DNA of 64,000 bases from an uncultured Clostridia bacterium. GTDB taxonomy: Bacteria > Bacillota > Clostridia > Christensenellales > Borkfalkiaceae. The position numbers were made by a program, and so were the translations under genes. A model generated the notes under the pieces. The model did no database searches and had not been told where the DNA came from. It worked only from the letters and a program-made list of their open reading frames with translations. Location of the stretch: NCBI GenBank assembly GCA_947629575.1, contig CANREF010000002.1, positions 62,001 to 126,000 of the forward strand, in the 5' to 3' direction. Positions 54,008-63,060 of the stretch are shown here, one piece after another; position 1 is the first letter of the stretch, and each line of letters opens with the position of its first letter.

Positions 54008-54035
54008 CTTTCTTCCCCTTGTGGATTCTTTCCTT

Positions 54036-54064
54036 ATTATAACAGAATTCCCGCGCGCTGTCAA
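54036..54064 (-). promoter_or_regulatory. Perfect-consensus promoter of ftsA-ftsZ
   Basis: TTGACA (54059-54064), 17-bp spacer, TATAAT (54036-54041) on the minus strand, about 28 bp before ftsA. Together with the terminator upstream it makes ftsA-ftsZ an independent unit. Confidence 0.93.
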
Positions 54065-54135
54065 GAGAAAGTCGTCATTTTTTTGGACATGTATGCATAT
54101 TTCTTCACCTGTCATTGATTTTCGGGACAAAAAAA

Positions 54136-54153
54136 GCGCCCCATACGGGGCGC
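54136..54153 (-). terminator. Terminator downstream of ftsQ
   Basis: GCGCCCC (54136-54142) with GGGGCGC (54147-54153), loop ATAC, then T7 on the minus strand. It ends the rsmH-to-ftsQ transcript. Confidence 0.92.
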
Positions 54154-54167
54154 AGTGTCCGTTCGGG

Positions 54168-54956
54168 TCATATGGGAAGTTCGGGGCGGTGTTCGCTCAC
54201 GGTAAACTCTCCGTTCTCGAGATCGTATACATCGAAGAATCCATAGAGCCGCTGCGTGTCGCTCAAAGAGAGATATTTTTCGAGCACCTTTTCGGCTTTC
54301 ATGCGGGTGAGGTTGGCGGGAAAATAGACCGCCACCGTGACCTGCTCCTTCAAAAGGAGGCGGAAGAAGCCGTCCCCCATGATCGGGTTGGGGGTGGGTT
54401 CGAGCGAAATAGTCATAAGATTGGCGCGGGCGTCCCCCAGCCGCTCCGAGAAAACTCCCACAAAGGAGAGGACCTCGGGGAAATATTTGCCCGTGACGCC
54501 GCTCCCCTCTCTGTGCAGATCGAAGCCCTCGAGGAGGATGTTCGCCCCGCCGCAGCGGTTGACGTTTTCCTCCTTGTCATAGAGGTAATTCCCCTCTTCG
54601 TCCAAAATGGCGAACTTTCCCGTCTCGAGCGGGACGGCGTAGAGTTCCCTGCGTTCGGTCACGGATAAAACGACGGTGCGCGGGAAGTCCTTTTCCACCC
54701 TTTCCACTCTGAAAGCGGGGTGCTCCCCTACCGCGGCGTTCACCTCGGAGAGGTCGAGGAAGGTCGTGCTCCTGCCGACGAATTTCTCCTCGAGTTCCTC
54801 TTGCAGGGCGAGCGATTCCGCCCTTCCCTCGTTTGAAATAACCGAAAAACTCACCTTGACGTCCGTCACCGTGAAGACCGCATTGAGGGCGGCGGCGAGC
54901 ACAGCGCCGAGCAAGACGAGCCCGATGAGCGTCATCAGAAGTACTTTTTTCTTCAT
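54168..54956 (-). CDS. ftsQ: Cell division protein FtsQ/DivIB
   Basis: A 262-residue single-pass divisome protein. One N-terminal transmembrane helix (about 5-27, LLMTLIGLVLLGAVLAAALN), then a POTRA-type domain (FTVTDVKVSFSVISNEG... FLDLSEVNAAVGEHPAFRVERVEKDFPRTVVLSVTERRELYAV) and a beta domain. The PRTVVLSVTERR segment is characteristic. It is the last gene of the long division cluster before the terminator. Confidence 0.9.
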   Translation of the reverse strand: MKKKVLLMTLIGLVLLGAVLAAALNAVFTVTDVKVSFSVISNEGRAESLALQEELEEKFVGRSTTFLDLSEVNAAVGEHPAFRVERVEKDFPRTVVLSVTERRELYAVPLETGKFAILDEEGNYLYDKEENVNRCGGANILLEGFDLHREGSGVTGKYFPEVLSFVGVFSERLGDARANLMTISLEPTPNPIMGDGFFRLLLKEQVTVAVYFPANLTRMKAEKVLEKYLSLSDTQRLYGFFDVYDLENGEFTVSEHRPELPI

Positions 54957-55007
54957 TTTATCACCACTTTGTTTTTCAGATCGGTTTCGGGGAGCGGCAG
55001 AGAACTT

Positions 55008-56264
55008 CTATATCCTCACGCGTTTGATCTTCGCGCCGAGGGAGGTGAGCTTGCCCTGCAGGTCGGCATAGCCGCGATCGATATGGGAAAGATCGAGCAC
55101 TTCGCTCGTCCCTTCCGCGCCGAGCGCCGCAATGACGAGCGCCGCGCCGCCGCGCAGATCTCCCGCCGCGACGGTCGCCCCATGCAGACGGGATACCCCG
55201 CGCACGAACGCGTTCCTGCCGTTGACCTCGATGTCCGCCCCCATCTTTCTGAGCTCGGGCACGTACTTATAGCGCGTCTCGAACAGGTTCTCGATGATGA
55301 GCGCCCCTCCCTCCGCGCCGCTGTTGAGTGCGGTCGCCTGCGCCTGCAGGTCGGTGGGAAAACCGGGAAAGGGCATCGTTTCGATGCGGCGGTTGCTCTT
55401 CAGCCTGCCGCTGCTCTCTATCCTTATTTTATCATTTTTTGTATGTATTTTGCAACCGTTTTCGCGCAATTTGTGGAGAAGGAGGCGAATATTCTCGCCG
55501 CAGACGCCCTCCACTTCGGTCTCTCCGCCGCAGACGGCGCAGGCGATGAGGTAGCTGCCCGCCTCGATGCGGTCCTTGATGGGCAGGAAGGTCACCCCGC
55601 CCAGCCGTTTGACGCCCTCGATGACGATGACGTCCGTGCCTGCGCCCCTGATGTTCGCCCCCATCCCGTTCAGGAAATTTTGCAGATCGACGATCTCGGG
55701 TTCTTTTGCCGCGCCGTGCAGAACGGTCCGCCCCTCCGCCTTGACGGCGGCGAGCAGAATGTTCTCCGTCGCGCCCACGCTCGGGAAGTCGAGCGCGATC
55801 TCCGCGCCGCGCAGAACGTCGCACTTGCAGTAAATGAATCCGTCCCGCTCCTCGATCTTCACCCCTAACCGCTTGAGAGCGGAAAGGTGCAGATCGATGG
55901 GACGAAGCCCGATGTCGCACCCGCCCGGATAGGCGATGACGGCGCGGCGGAAGCGGGTGAGCAGAGACCCGAGCATGAAGACAGAAGAGCGCAGTTCCTT
56001 CGTGAGCGCAGAGGATATTTCGTGGCAGCAGGCGTCCGCGCTGTCGATGATGACGTCCTCGCCGCGGAAGGTCACCTTTGCGCCCAATTCCCGCAAGATC
56101 TGCACCATGCACAGTACGTCCGTAATGGCGGGGACTTCGCGGATCGTCACTTGTTCCTCCGTTAAAACAGACGCGGCGAGAAGGGGCAGCACGGAATTTT
56201 TCGCGCTCTCGGCGCGGATCGTCCCATAGAGCCGCCTTCCGCCGTCTATTATAAATTTATCCAT
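55008..56264 (-). CDS. murA: UDP-N-acetylglucosamine 1-carboxyvinyltransferase MurA
   Basis: First committed peptidoglycan step, adding enolpyruvate to UDP-GlcNAc. The 418-residue sequence has AKNSVLPLLAAS with Lys22, PGGCDIGLRPIDLH with the fosfomycin-target Cys116, and GVTFLPIKDRIEAGSYL and PGFPTDLQAQATAL. AAGGAGAA precedes the ATG. It sits between ftsW and ftsQ, a place used in several clostridial clusters. Confidence 0.96.
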   Translation of the reverse strand: MDKFIIDGGRRLYGTIRAESAKNSVLPLLAASVLTEEQVTIREVPAITDVLCMVQILRELGAKVTFRGEDVIIDSADACCHEISSALTKELRSSVFMLGSLLTRFRRAVIAYPGGCDIGLRPIDLHLSALKRLGVKIEERDGFIYCKCDVLRGAEIALDFPSVGATENILLAAVKAEGRTVLHGAAKEPEIVDLQNFLNGMGANIRGAGTDVIVIEGVKRLGGVTFLPIKDRIEAGSYLIACAVCGGETEVEGVCGENIRLLLHKLRENGCKIHTKNDKIRIESSGRLKSNRRIETMPFPGFPTDLQAQATALNSGAEGGALIIENLFETRYKYVPELRKMGADIEVNGRNAFVRGVSRLHGATVAAGDLRGGAALVIAALGAEGTSEVLDLSHIDRGYADLQGKLTSLGAKIKRVRI

Positions 56265-56297
56265 AGAATGTTCTCCTTACGCAGGGAAATGTCCAAA

Positions 56298-56314
56298 AGC
56301 CCGACGCGCGGGCT
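56298..56314 (-). terminator. Weak terminator-like hairpin between ftsW and murA
   Basis: AGCCCG (56298-56303) with CGGGCT (56309-56314) and TTTT after it on the minus strand. It may trim ftsW transcription; murA follows with its own ribosome binding site. Confidence 0.4.
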
Positions 56315-56330
56315 CTGCGTATTTTTCTCC

Positions 56331-57491
56331 CTACATTCTATGTCTTTTTGCGTTTCCGTTGTGCCTCGAGACCCCATACACCACCCCCATCGCCGCCATC
56401 GTCACGATGAGCGAAGTGTTCCCCGCGCTCACGAGGGGGAAGGGAAGTCCCGTGGGCGGGATGCACCCGCTGACGACCAGCGCATTCAGACAGACCTGCA
56501 CCGAAAAGGTGAGCATGATGCCCGTGACGAGCATATAGCCGTAGAAGCTCTCGCACTGCCGCGCAATGCGAATTCCCCTGTATATGATGAATCCGACGAG
56601 GGCGAACAGGAGCAGGACGCCGAAAAAGCCCGTCTCCTCGGCGATCACGGAGAGGATGAAATCGCTCTCGGCGAAGGGCAGGAAGCGATATTTCTGGCGG
56701 GAACGGAAGATCCCCGTTCCGAAAAAGTCGCCGTTCGCGAGGGCATAGAGAGATTGGATGAGCTGGTATCCCTCCCCCTTGGGGGATTCCCACGGGTCGA
56801 GGAAGGCGGAGAGCCGTTTGAGGCGGTAGGGTTCGATGAAGATGAGCGCGGGAACTGCTATGAGCACGGGCACGGCGATCGCAAAGAGGGTTTTCCATGA
56901 ACAGCCCGCAAGAAAGATCATCCCGACGGTGACCGCCGCGATGAGCATGGTGACCGACATGTTCGGCTCTAAAATGACGAGGGCGCAGATGCCGAGCCCC
57001 GCGAAGAGGACGGGCAGCACCCCCCTTCCCGTGCGCATACGGGCGGGATCTTTGGCGAAATATCCCGCCGTGAACAGCACGAGCCCGTACTTTGCGAGCT
57101 CGGAGGGCTGGAGGGTGAATCCGCCGAAGCCGATCCAGCGGGTAGCGCCGTAGTTGCTCTTCCCTATCCCCGGGACGAACACGAGGGCGAGCAGTACGAG
57201 GGAGAGGATGAGCACGGGCAGTCCCGCCCGCTTCAGTTTCTCATGGGGCAGGAAGGAGATCCCCACCATTGCGGCGAGTCCCAAGGCAAACCCCAAGAGC
57301 TGTTTTTTGAGGAAATACAGACTGTCTCCGTACTGCACCGCGGCATTATAGCTGCTCGCCGAATATACCGCCACGCACCCCACCGCCGTGAGCAAGATCA
57401 CGGCAAAGAGAAAGAACAGGTCTCCCGCGTCTCCGCCCCGCCCCCGCTTCCCTTGTGCGGGGGCGGGGCGGCGCTTTTTATTCCCCGGCAA
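56331..57491 (-). CDS. ftsW: Peptidoglycan polymerase FtsW
   Basis: SEDS-family polymerase for septal peptidoglycan, 386 residues, about ten transmembrane helices. Landmarks include GATRWIGFGGFTLQPSELAK, GYQLIQSLYALANGDFFGTG, FLPFAESDFILSVIAEE with the catalytic-region Asp, and TGLPFPLVSAGNTSLI. The start is TTG at 57491, overlapping murD by 14 bp, with GGGGGA just upstream; no ATG exists near. The N-terminus is basic and cytoplasmic. Confidence 0.94.
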   Translation of the reverse strand: MPGNKKRRPAPAQGKRGRGGDAGDLFFLFAVILLTAVGCVAVYSASSYNAAVQYGDSLYFLKKQLLGFALGLAAMVGISFLPHEKLKRAGLPVLILSLVLLALVFVPGIGKSNYGATRWIGFGGFTLQPSELAKYGLVLFTAGYFAKDPARMRTGRGVLPVLFAGLGICALVILEPNMSVTMLIAAVTVGMIFLAGCSWKTLFAIAVPVLIAVPALIFIEPYRLKRLSAFLDPWESPKGEGYQLIQSLYALANGDFFGTGIFRSRQKYRFLPFAESDFILSVIAEETGFFGVLLLFALVGFIIYRGIRIARQCESFYGYMLVTGIMLTFSVQVCLNALVVSGCIPPTGLPFPLVSAGNTSLIVTMAAMGVVYGVSRHNGNAKRHRM

Positions 57492-58872
57492 TGCCGTCTT
57501 CCCCCACGGGCTCGCCCGAACGTCCCTCTTCGCTCAAAACGGAGAGCATTTCACGGAAGCGATCTCCCCGCTCTTCGTAGTTGCGGAAGGCGTCGAAACT
57601 CGCCGAGGCGGGGCTCAAAAGGAGATTCTGCCCCGGCTTTGCCGTGAGATAGGCGACGCGCACCGCGACGTCGAAGGGACGGCAGAGCGTGACGGAGGTA
57701 TATCCCTTTTTGAGGGCGGCGGAGAGGATTCGGAAGGCGTTTTCCCCATAGATGACGGTATGTACCACGCCCGAATTCCTGATCGCGTCGAATAAAGGTT
57801 CATAGGAATATCCCTTGTCCTTGCCGCCGACAAGGAGCACGCTCTCTCCCCGCACGCTCCTCACCGCCTTGATCGCGGAGTCCACATTGGTCGCCTTGCT
57901 GTCGTCGATAAAGGAGACGCCGCCGAGCTCTCCGATCCTCTGCAGGCGATGTTTGACGCCGCGGAAGCTCTTGAGCGCCGAGACGATGGCCTCCGTTCCC
58001 ACGCCCATGAGCTTCGCCGCGCAGATCGCGGCGAGGGCGTTGAGGGCGTTGTGCTCGCCGTCGAGGGGAAGTTCGGAGACGGGGAAGAGCTTTTCCCCCA
58101 TATAGCAGAAACTCCCCTCGTTGAGGTAGCCCCCCTCCACGGGCTCGCGGGAGGAGAACCATATCACCTTCGCCTTGGTCTTCTCCGCAAAGCCGCGCAC
58201 GATCGGGTCGTCGTGGTTGAGCACGGCATATTCGCTCTCCGCACAGTTTTTGAGCAGGCGGGACTTGAGGTAGATGTAGTTCTCCATGTTGTAGTGGCGG
58301 TTGAGGTGGTCTTCCGTGACGTTGAGCACCACCGCCACATGCGGGCGCAGGGAGAAGAGGGTCTCGAGCTGGAAGGAGGAGACTTCGATGACGGCGAGCC
58401 CGTCCTCTCCGAGTTCCTCCACGCAGGAAGAGAGCGGGCGACCGATGTTCCCGCAGGCGAGAGCGTTCATGCCCGCCCCTTTGAAGATGCCCTCGAGCAT
58501 CGTGACGGTGGTCGTCTTGCCGTTCGTTCCCGTGACGGCGACGGCGGGACAGTGCAGCCCGAGCGCGCCAAGTTCCATCTCCCCGATGATGCGCTTGCCC
58601 GCCCGTTTGAACGAGACGGGCAGAGGATGATCGACGGGGATGCCCGGGCTCAAAACGAGCACGTCGCACTCCGCGGCGCGCGCCTCGAGCTCCTGCTTTT
58701 GCACGATCACGCAGCCGAGCTCTTTCAGGGAAGCCGCCGCCTGTGCGACGCTCCCCTCCTCCACATCGTCGAAGCAGTACACCCGCGCGCCCCGCGCGCG
58801 CAGGAATCCGGACGCCGCAACGCCCGAGCGGGAGAGCCCCGCCACGAGAAAGGTCTGTCTTTGATAGTACAT
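57478..58872 (-). CDS. murD: UDP-N-acetylmuramoylalanine--D-glutamate ligase MurD
   Basis: Adds D-glutamate to UDP-MurNAc-L-alanine. The 464-residue protein shows FLVAGLSRSGVAASGFL, SPGIPVDHPL, the ATP loop VTGTNGKTTTVTM, GNIGRPLSSCVEE, EVSSFQLETL, NVTEDHLNRH and DDSKATNVDSA. All motifs are intact. It follows mraY by 30 bp and overlaps ftsW. Confidence 0.97.
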   Translation of the reverse strand: MYYQRQTFLVAGLSRSGVAASGFLRARGARVYCFDDVEEGSVAQAAASLKELGCVIVQKQELEARAAECDVLVLSPGIPVDHPLPVSFKRAGKRIIGEMELGALGLHCPAVAVTGTNGKTTTVTMLEGIFKGAGMNALACGNIGRPLSSCVEELGEDGLAVIEVSSFQLETLFSLRPHVAVVLNVTEDHLNRHYNMENYIYLKSRLLKNCAESEYAVLNHDDPIVRGFAEKTKAKVIWFSSREPVEGGYLNEGSFCYMGEKLFPVSELPLDGEHNALNALAAICAAKLMGVGTEAIVSALKSFRGVKHRLQRIGELGGVSFIDDSKATNVDSAIKAVRSVRGESVLLVGGKDKGYSYEPLFDAIRNSGVVHTVIYGENAFRILSAALKKGYTSVTLCRPFDVAVRVAYLTAKPGQNLLLSPASASFDAFRNYEERGDRFREMLSVLSEEGRSGEPVGEDGIAGE

Positions 58873-58902
58873 AAACTCTCCTTCTTCCCTTTGCGGGAAA
58901 GA

Positions 58903-59853
58903 TCATACAAACGGGAACAAGAGCAGCGCGCCGAGCACCGCCGTAACGGCGGCATAGGCGTAGGAGATCTTCGCCTCGGTGTAGCCCTTCATCTGGAAAT
59001 GGTGATGAATGGGCGCCATGAGGAAGATGCGCTTGCCCGTTTTTTTATAATATACGACCTGAAGGATGACAGATATGCTTGAAAGGACAAACATTGCGCC
59101 CGCTATGGGGATGACGAGAGCATTTCCCGTGAGCAGCGCGCAGGAGGCGGCAAAGCCGCCGAGGGAGAGAGAGCCCGTATCTCCCATGAACACGCTCGCG
59201 CGGTTGACATTGAACAGAAGATATGCCCCGAGCGCGCCCGTCAGACAGTAGCAAAGAAGAGGGATATTGCTCCCTTCCCCCTGAAGGAAGGTCAGCGTCC
59301 CGAGGGCGAAAAAGAACATCGCGCAGGTGCCGCCGGCGAGCCCGTCCAGCCCGTCGGTGAGGTTGACGCCGTTCACCGTGGCGATGTAGACAAAGACGCC
59401 GAGCGGGAGCATCCACCAACCGATGTCGAAGGAGAGACGGGTGAAGGGAACGCGCAGGACGGTGAGCCCCTCCACGCAGCAATACGCCGAAGCGATGAGC
59501 GCTACGGCGAGTTGGAAGAATATCTTCTGATAGGGCTTGAGCCCGAGGTTCTCGCGGCGGTGTTTTTTGAGAAGGTCGTCGAGAAAGCCGACGAGAAGGT
59601 ATCCCACTCCCACCGCAAGGCAGACGAAGCGGGGCTTGTCCCATCCGCCGTGCGGGAACAGGGAGATGAGGACGGCGGCGAGCACAAAGCCCAGCCCGCC
59701 CATCGTGGGCGTCCCGCTCTTTTTCTCATGCTCCTTGACATAGTGCAAAATGTTCTGCCCCGCCCCCAATTTCCTCAGGAAAGGGATCTCCGCAGCACAG
59801 AGAACGAGGGAGAGGACGAAGGATAGGACAAGACAAAGAAGGATCTCTTTCAT
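58903..59853 (-). CDS. mraY: Phospho-MurNAc-pentapeptide transferase MraY
   Basis: Transfers phospho-MurNAc-pentapeptide to undecaprenyl phosphate at the membrane, making lipid I. It has 316 residues with ten predicted helices. GTPTMGGLGF, VGFLDDLLKK with the catalytic Asp pair, NGVNLTDGLDGLAGG, FMGDTGSLSLGG and APIHHHFQMKG are all present. It overlaps murE by ATGA and no murF lies between, unlike the usual order. Confidence 0.97.
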   Translation of the reverse strand: MKEILLCLVLSFVLSLVLCAAEIPFLRKLGAGQNILHYVKEHEKKSGTPTMGGLGFVLAAVLISLFPHGGWDKPRFVCLAVGVGYLLVGFLDDLLKKHRRENLGLKPYQKIFFQLAVALIASAYCCVEGLTVLRVPFTRLSFDIGWWMLPLGVFVYIATVNGVNLTDGLDGLAGGTCAMFFFALGTLTFLQGEGSNIPLLCYCLTGALGAYLLFNVNRASVFMGDTGSLSLGGFAASCALLTGNALVIPIAGAMFVLSSISVILQVVYYKKTGKRIFLMAPIHHHFQMKGYTEAKISYAYAAVTAVLGALLLFPFV

Positions 59854-61286
59854 GACATTTCCCCGATGAGTTTTCCTACCGTAGCTTTGTCATTGTAGTC
59901 GAATTTGATTCCCATGATCTCCTGATAGGTCTCCCCGCCCTTTCCCGCGATGAGCAGAATATCCCCCTCTCCGAGAAGGGACAGGGCATAGGCGATCCCC
60001 TTCTCCCTCTCCTCCACGGTGACGTACTCCTTGGAGACGCGGCGATAACCCTCCTCTATCTGAGAAATGATCGCACAGGGGTCTTCAAAGCGGGGATTGT
60101 CCGAGGTGATGACGGCAAAATCGCACAGCGCCGCCGCGGTCTCCCCCATGAGCGCCCGCTTTCCCCCGTCGCGGTTTCCGCCGCAGCCGAACACGAGCAC
60201 GAGCTTCCCCTCGCAGAGTTCTTTCAGACAGGAGAGCGCCTTCTTGAGCCCGTCGGGAGTATGGGCGAAGTCCACGAAGATGTCTGCCCCGCGGAAGTGC
60301 GCCACCCGCTCGAGCCGTCCTTCCACGCTCTTAACGCTCGAGAGCCCGCGGGAGATGTCCTCCGCCTCCGCTCCCAGCGCACGCGCCGCACAGGCGGCGG
60401 CAAGGGCATTGAGGATATTGTGTCTTCCGGGAAGGCACAGCCTTGTTGCGATGAGTTCGTCGTTGAGATTGAGAAGGAGCTTGCTCCCTTCGGCGCTCTC
60501 CTCCTCGGTGAGGGCGAAGGCGTCGGCGGGCGAATCCAGCCCATAGAGCATGTGGGGCGTTTCAAAGGAGAGGAGCTGACGGGTGAACGGGTCGTCCCCG
60601 TTGTATACCCCAAAGCGGCAGCGCTTGGGCAAAAAGAGCAGTTTCTTCGCCGCGCCGTACTCTTCCATATCTCCGAAAAAGTCGAGATGATCGCGGGTGA
60701 GGTTGGTAAAGACCCCCACGTCGAAGCGGATGGGCTTGACCTTTCCGAGGGCGAGCGCGTGTGCGGAGACCTCCATAACGACCGTCCCCACCCCGTCCTT
60801 ACGCATGTCCGCAAGAAGGGAAAAGAGGGAGACGGGATCGGGCGTGGTGAGATCGGGCGGGACGGAGATCCCGCCGTACTTCGCCCCGAGCGTGCCGATG
60901 AGCCCGACGCTCTCCCCCGCCTCCCCGAGCACGGCGGAGAGAAGGTGGCAGGTCGTCGTCTTGCCGTTCGTCCCCGTGACGCCCGCAAAGCGGAGTTGCC
61001 TTTCGGGATGACCGTAAAACCCTGCGGCAAGGAAGGTCATCGCCTCCCTGCCGTCGGGCACGATGAGTTGCGGGACGGGCAGCGGAAGTTCCCGCTCGCA
61101 GACGAGGCTCGCCCCGCGCGCGGCGGCTTCCTCGGCAAAGTCGTGGGCGTCGGCGCGCGTCCCGCGGAAACAGAAAAAGAGATCCCCCTCTCCCGCAAGA
61201 CGGCTGTCCGTACAGAGGGAAGTCACCTCCGCATCCCCGATCAGTCTCTTTTCGCTCAATTCTTCGGATAGCACGGATAACTTCAT
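59850..61286 (-). CDS. murE: UDP-MurNAc-tripeptide synthetase MurE (meso-DAP type)
   Basis: Adds the third amino acid of the stem peptide. The 478-residue sequence has VTGTNGKTTTCHLL, VMEVSAHALALGKVK, LTRDHLDFFGDMEEYG, and ITSDNPRFEDP. DNPR is the known signature of meso-diaminopimelate specificity, so the cell wall is predicted to be DAP-type. I chose the ATG at 61286, one base after the ftsI stop, over a 58-codon extension that runs through ftsI. Confidence 0.96.
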   Translation of the reverse strand: MKLSVLSEELSEKRLIGDAEVTSLCTDSRLAGEGDLFFCFRGTRADAHDFAEEAAARGASLVCERELPLPVPQLIVPDGREAMTFLAAGFYGHPERQLRFAGVTGTNGKTTTCHLLSAVLGEAGESVGLIGTLGAKYGGISVPPDLTTPDPVSLFSLLADMRKDGVGTVVMEVSAHALALGKVKPIRFDVGVFTNLTRDHLDFFGDMEEYGAAKKLLFLPKRCRFGVYNGDDPFTRQLLSFETPHMLYGLDSPADAFALTEEESAEGSKLLLNLNDELIATRLCLPGRHNILNALAAACAARALGAEAEDISRGLSSVKSVEGRLERVAHFRGADIFVDFAHTPDGLKKALSCLKELCEGKLVLVFGCGGNRDGGKRALMGETAAALCDFAVITSDNPRFEDPCAIISQIEEGYRRVSKEYVTVEEREKGIAYALSLLGEGDILLIAGKGGETYQEIMGIKFDYNDKATVGKLIGEMS

Positions 61287-61287
61287 A

Positions 61288-63060
61288 TCATACCTCGAAC
61301 GGCGCAATGTCCATCGCGTCGATGATCCCTTGGAAGATCTCTTTGGCACAGGGCGCGGACACCGTGCTCCCGTAGTAAGAACCCTGCGGTTCGTCCACGA
61401 TGACGAGGGCGAGATAGCGGGGAGCGTCGGCGGGGAAAAACCCGAGGAAGGAGGAGACATATTTCCCCTGCGCGATCAGCCCGTTTTCGTACTTTTGCGC
61501 AGTGCCCGTCTTTCCGCCCACCCGATAGCCCTCGATGTAGGCGTTCTTGCCGCTCCCGTCCTTCACCACCCCTTCGAGCATGGAGGCGAGCAGTCGGGAG
61601 GTCTCCTCGCTCACCGTGCGGCGCAAAAGTTCCTTCTCCGTCCGCTGTAAAATGTAGCCGTCGTCCTGAAACACCTCCGCAAGCAGATGAGGGCGGTAGT
61701 AATATCCCCCATTGACGGCGGAAGCCGCCGCGCAGGCAAGCTGGAGCGGCGTGACCGCAACGCTCTGACCGAAGCCGATGCGCGCAAGATCGCAGTCCCG
61801 CACCTTTCCCTCGGGAACAAGCAGGCCCGTCGCCTCCCCGAAGAAGTCCACCCCCGTAGCGCCCCCGAATCCGAAGGCGTCGAGATAGGAATAGAAGGTC
61901 TCCTTGCCGAGGGAGAGTGCCATATCCACAAAACAGGGGTTGCAGCTGTTGTTGAGCGCGCCCGCCAGATCGAGGTTCGCATGTTTTCCGTTTTTGTGGT
62001 CGCTCCAGCATTTTATGGTCGTCCCGTCCACGGCGCGCGTGCGGGAGGAGGGAAAGATATAGTCGGGGGAAAACGCCCCGCCGTTCCCCTTTTTCCATTC
62101 TTCGAGGTCGGCGGCGGCGGTGATGACTTTGAAGGTCGAACCGGGCTCATAGACGTCGCTCAAAAGATTGTTCCGCGAGAGGGCGTTGAGGGTCGCCATG
62201 TCGTCTCGCGGAGGCTCGTTCAGATCGTATGAGGGAAGATTCACCATGGCGAGCACCGAAAAATCGGAGGGATCGAGCACGACGCAGCGCGCCGCCTTTG
62301 CCTGCGTGCTCTCCAGCGTCCTTCCCATCACCTCCTCCGCGATCGTCTGGATGCGGTAGTCGAGGGTGAGGCGAAGATCGTAGCCGTCTGTGGCGGGAAG
62401 ATAGGCGGCGGCGCTCCCCTCGAGCTCCTTCCCCACGAGGTCGGTCTCATACAGGATCTCCCCCTTCTCCCCCTTGAGAAAATCGTCGTAATAGCGCTCG
62501 AGCCCCGTCGTGCCCTCGTTCCCCATCGCGGTAAACCCGAGCACCTGTGACGCGAGAGCGCCGTGCGGATAGAAACGCCTGTTGTCCCGCGCGTAATAGA
62601 CGCCCGAGAGCCCGCTCCCCTCGATGCCCTCCGCGAGCGATTTTTCCGCCTGCCTGAGGATGGTCACCTCCGAGCGGGAACGGTCGGTGATGAGCTTCTT
62701 TACCTCTTCATAGGGCAGCGCGAGCAGGGCGGAGAGTACAGAAGACGTCTTCTCTACGTCCTGAACGGCGCTTGCGCGGGCATAGACGCTGTAACGGGTC
62801 TCGTTGCCCGCGAGCAGTTCCCCGTTGCGGTCGAAGATCTTCCCCCGCTCGGGATTGACGGGGATCTCCCGCGTCCACTGGTCGAGGGCGAGCGGCAGGA
62901 GGGTCTGCCGCCAAAAGACCTGCACATAGAGAAATCTTGCCAAAAAAACGCAAAAAAGAAAGGCTATCGCCGCGATCACGGCAAATAACCTCTTTCGTAG
63001 GACAGTCAAAGAAAAGTCCGTATGTTTTATCGTGAGCCTCCTCTTATCCGAGCATCCCAT
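61288..63060 (-). CDS. ftsI: Penicillin-binding protein 2/FtsI (class B transpeptidase)
   Basis: Septal transpeptidase, about 590 residues. A cytoplasmic tail and one transmembrane helix (about 23-47) precede the PBP dimerisation domain (RGKIFDRNGELLAGN). The transpeptidase has EPGSTFK with the nucleophile serine (about 308), the NSCN motif and GGKTGTAQ. No PASTA domain is visible, so it is closer to FtsI than SpoVD. The start is uncertain: ATG at 63060 overlaps the ftsL-like gene; an AGGAGG site further in would fit a non-canonical ATA ten codons later. Confidence 0.93.
   Translation of the reverse strand: MGCSDKRRLTIKHTDFSLTVLRKRLFAVIAAIAFLFCVFLARFLYVQVFWRQTLLPLALDQWTREIPVNPERGKIFDRNGELLAGNETRYSVYARASAVQDVEKTSSVLSALLALPYEEVKKLITDRSRSEVTILRQAEKSLAEGIEGSGLSGVYYARDNRRFYPHGALASQVLGFTAMGNEGTTGLERYYDDFLKGEKGEILYETDLVGKELEGSAAAYLPATDGYDLRLTLDYRIQTIAEEVMGRTLESTQAKAARCVVLDPSDFSVLAMVNLPSYDLNEPPRDDMATLNALSRNNLLSDVYEPGSTFKVITAAADLEEWKKGNGGAFSPDYIFPSSRTRAVDGTTIKCWSDHKNGKHANLDLAGALNNSCNPCFVDMALSLGKETFYSYLDAFGFGGATGVDFFGEATGLLVPEGKVRDCDLARIGFGQSVAVTPLQLACAAASAVNGGYYYRPHLLAEVFQDDGYILQRTEKELLRRTVSEETSRLLASMLEGVVKDGSGKNAYIEGYRVGGKTGTAQKYENGLIAQGKYVSSFLGFFPADAPRYLALVIVDEPQGSYYGSTVSAPCAKEIFQGIIDAMDIAPFEV

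Noticed and set aside
54008-54130. N-terminal extension of FtsA
   Set aside because: It would read through the perfect promoter; the ATG at 54007 has its own ribosome binding site.
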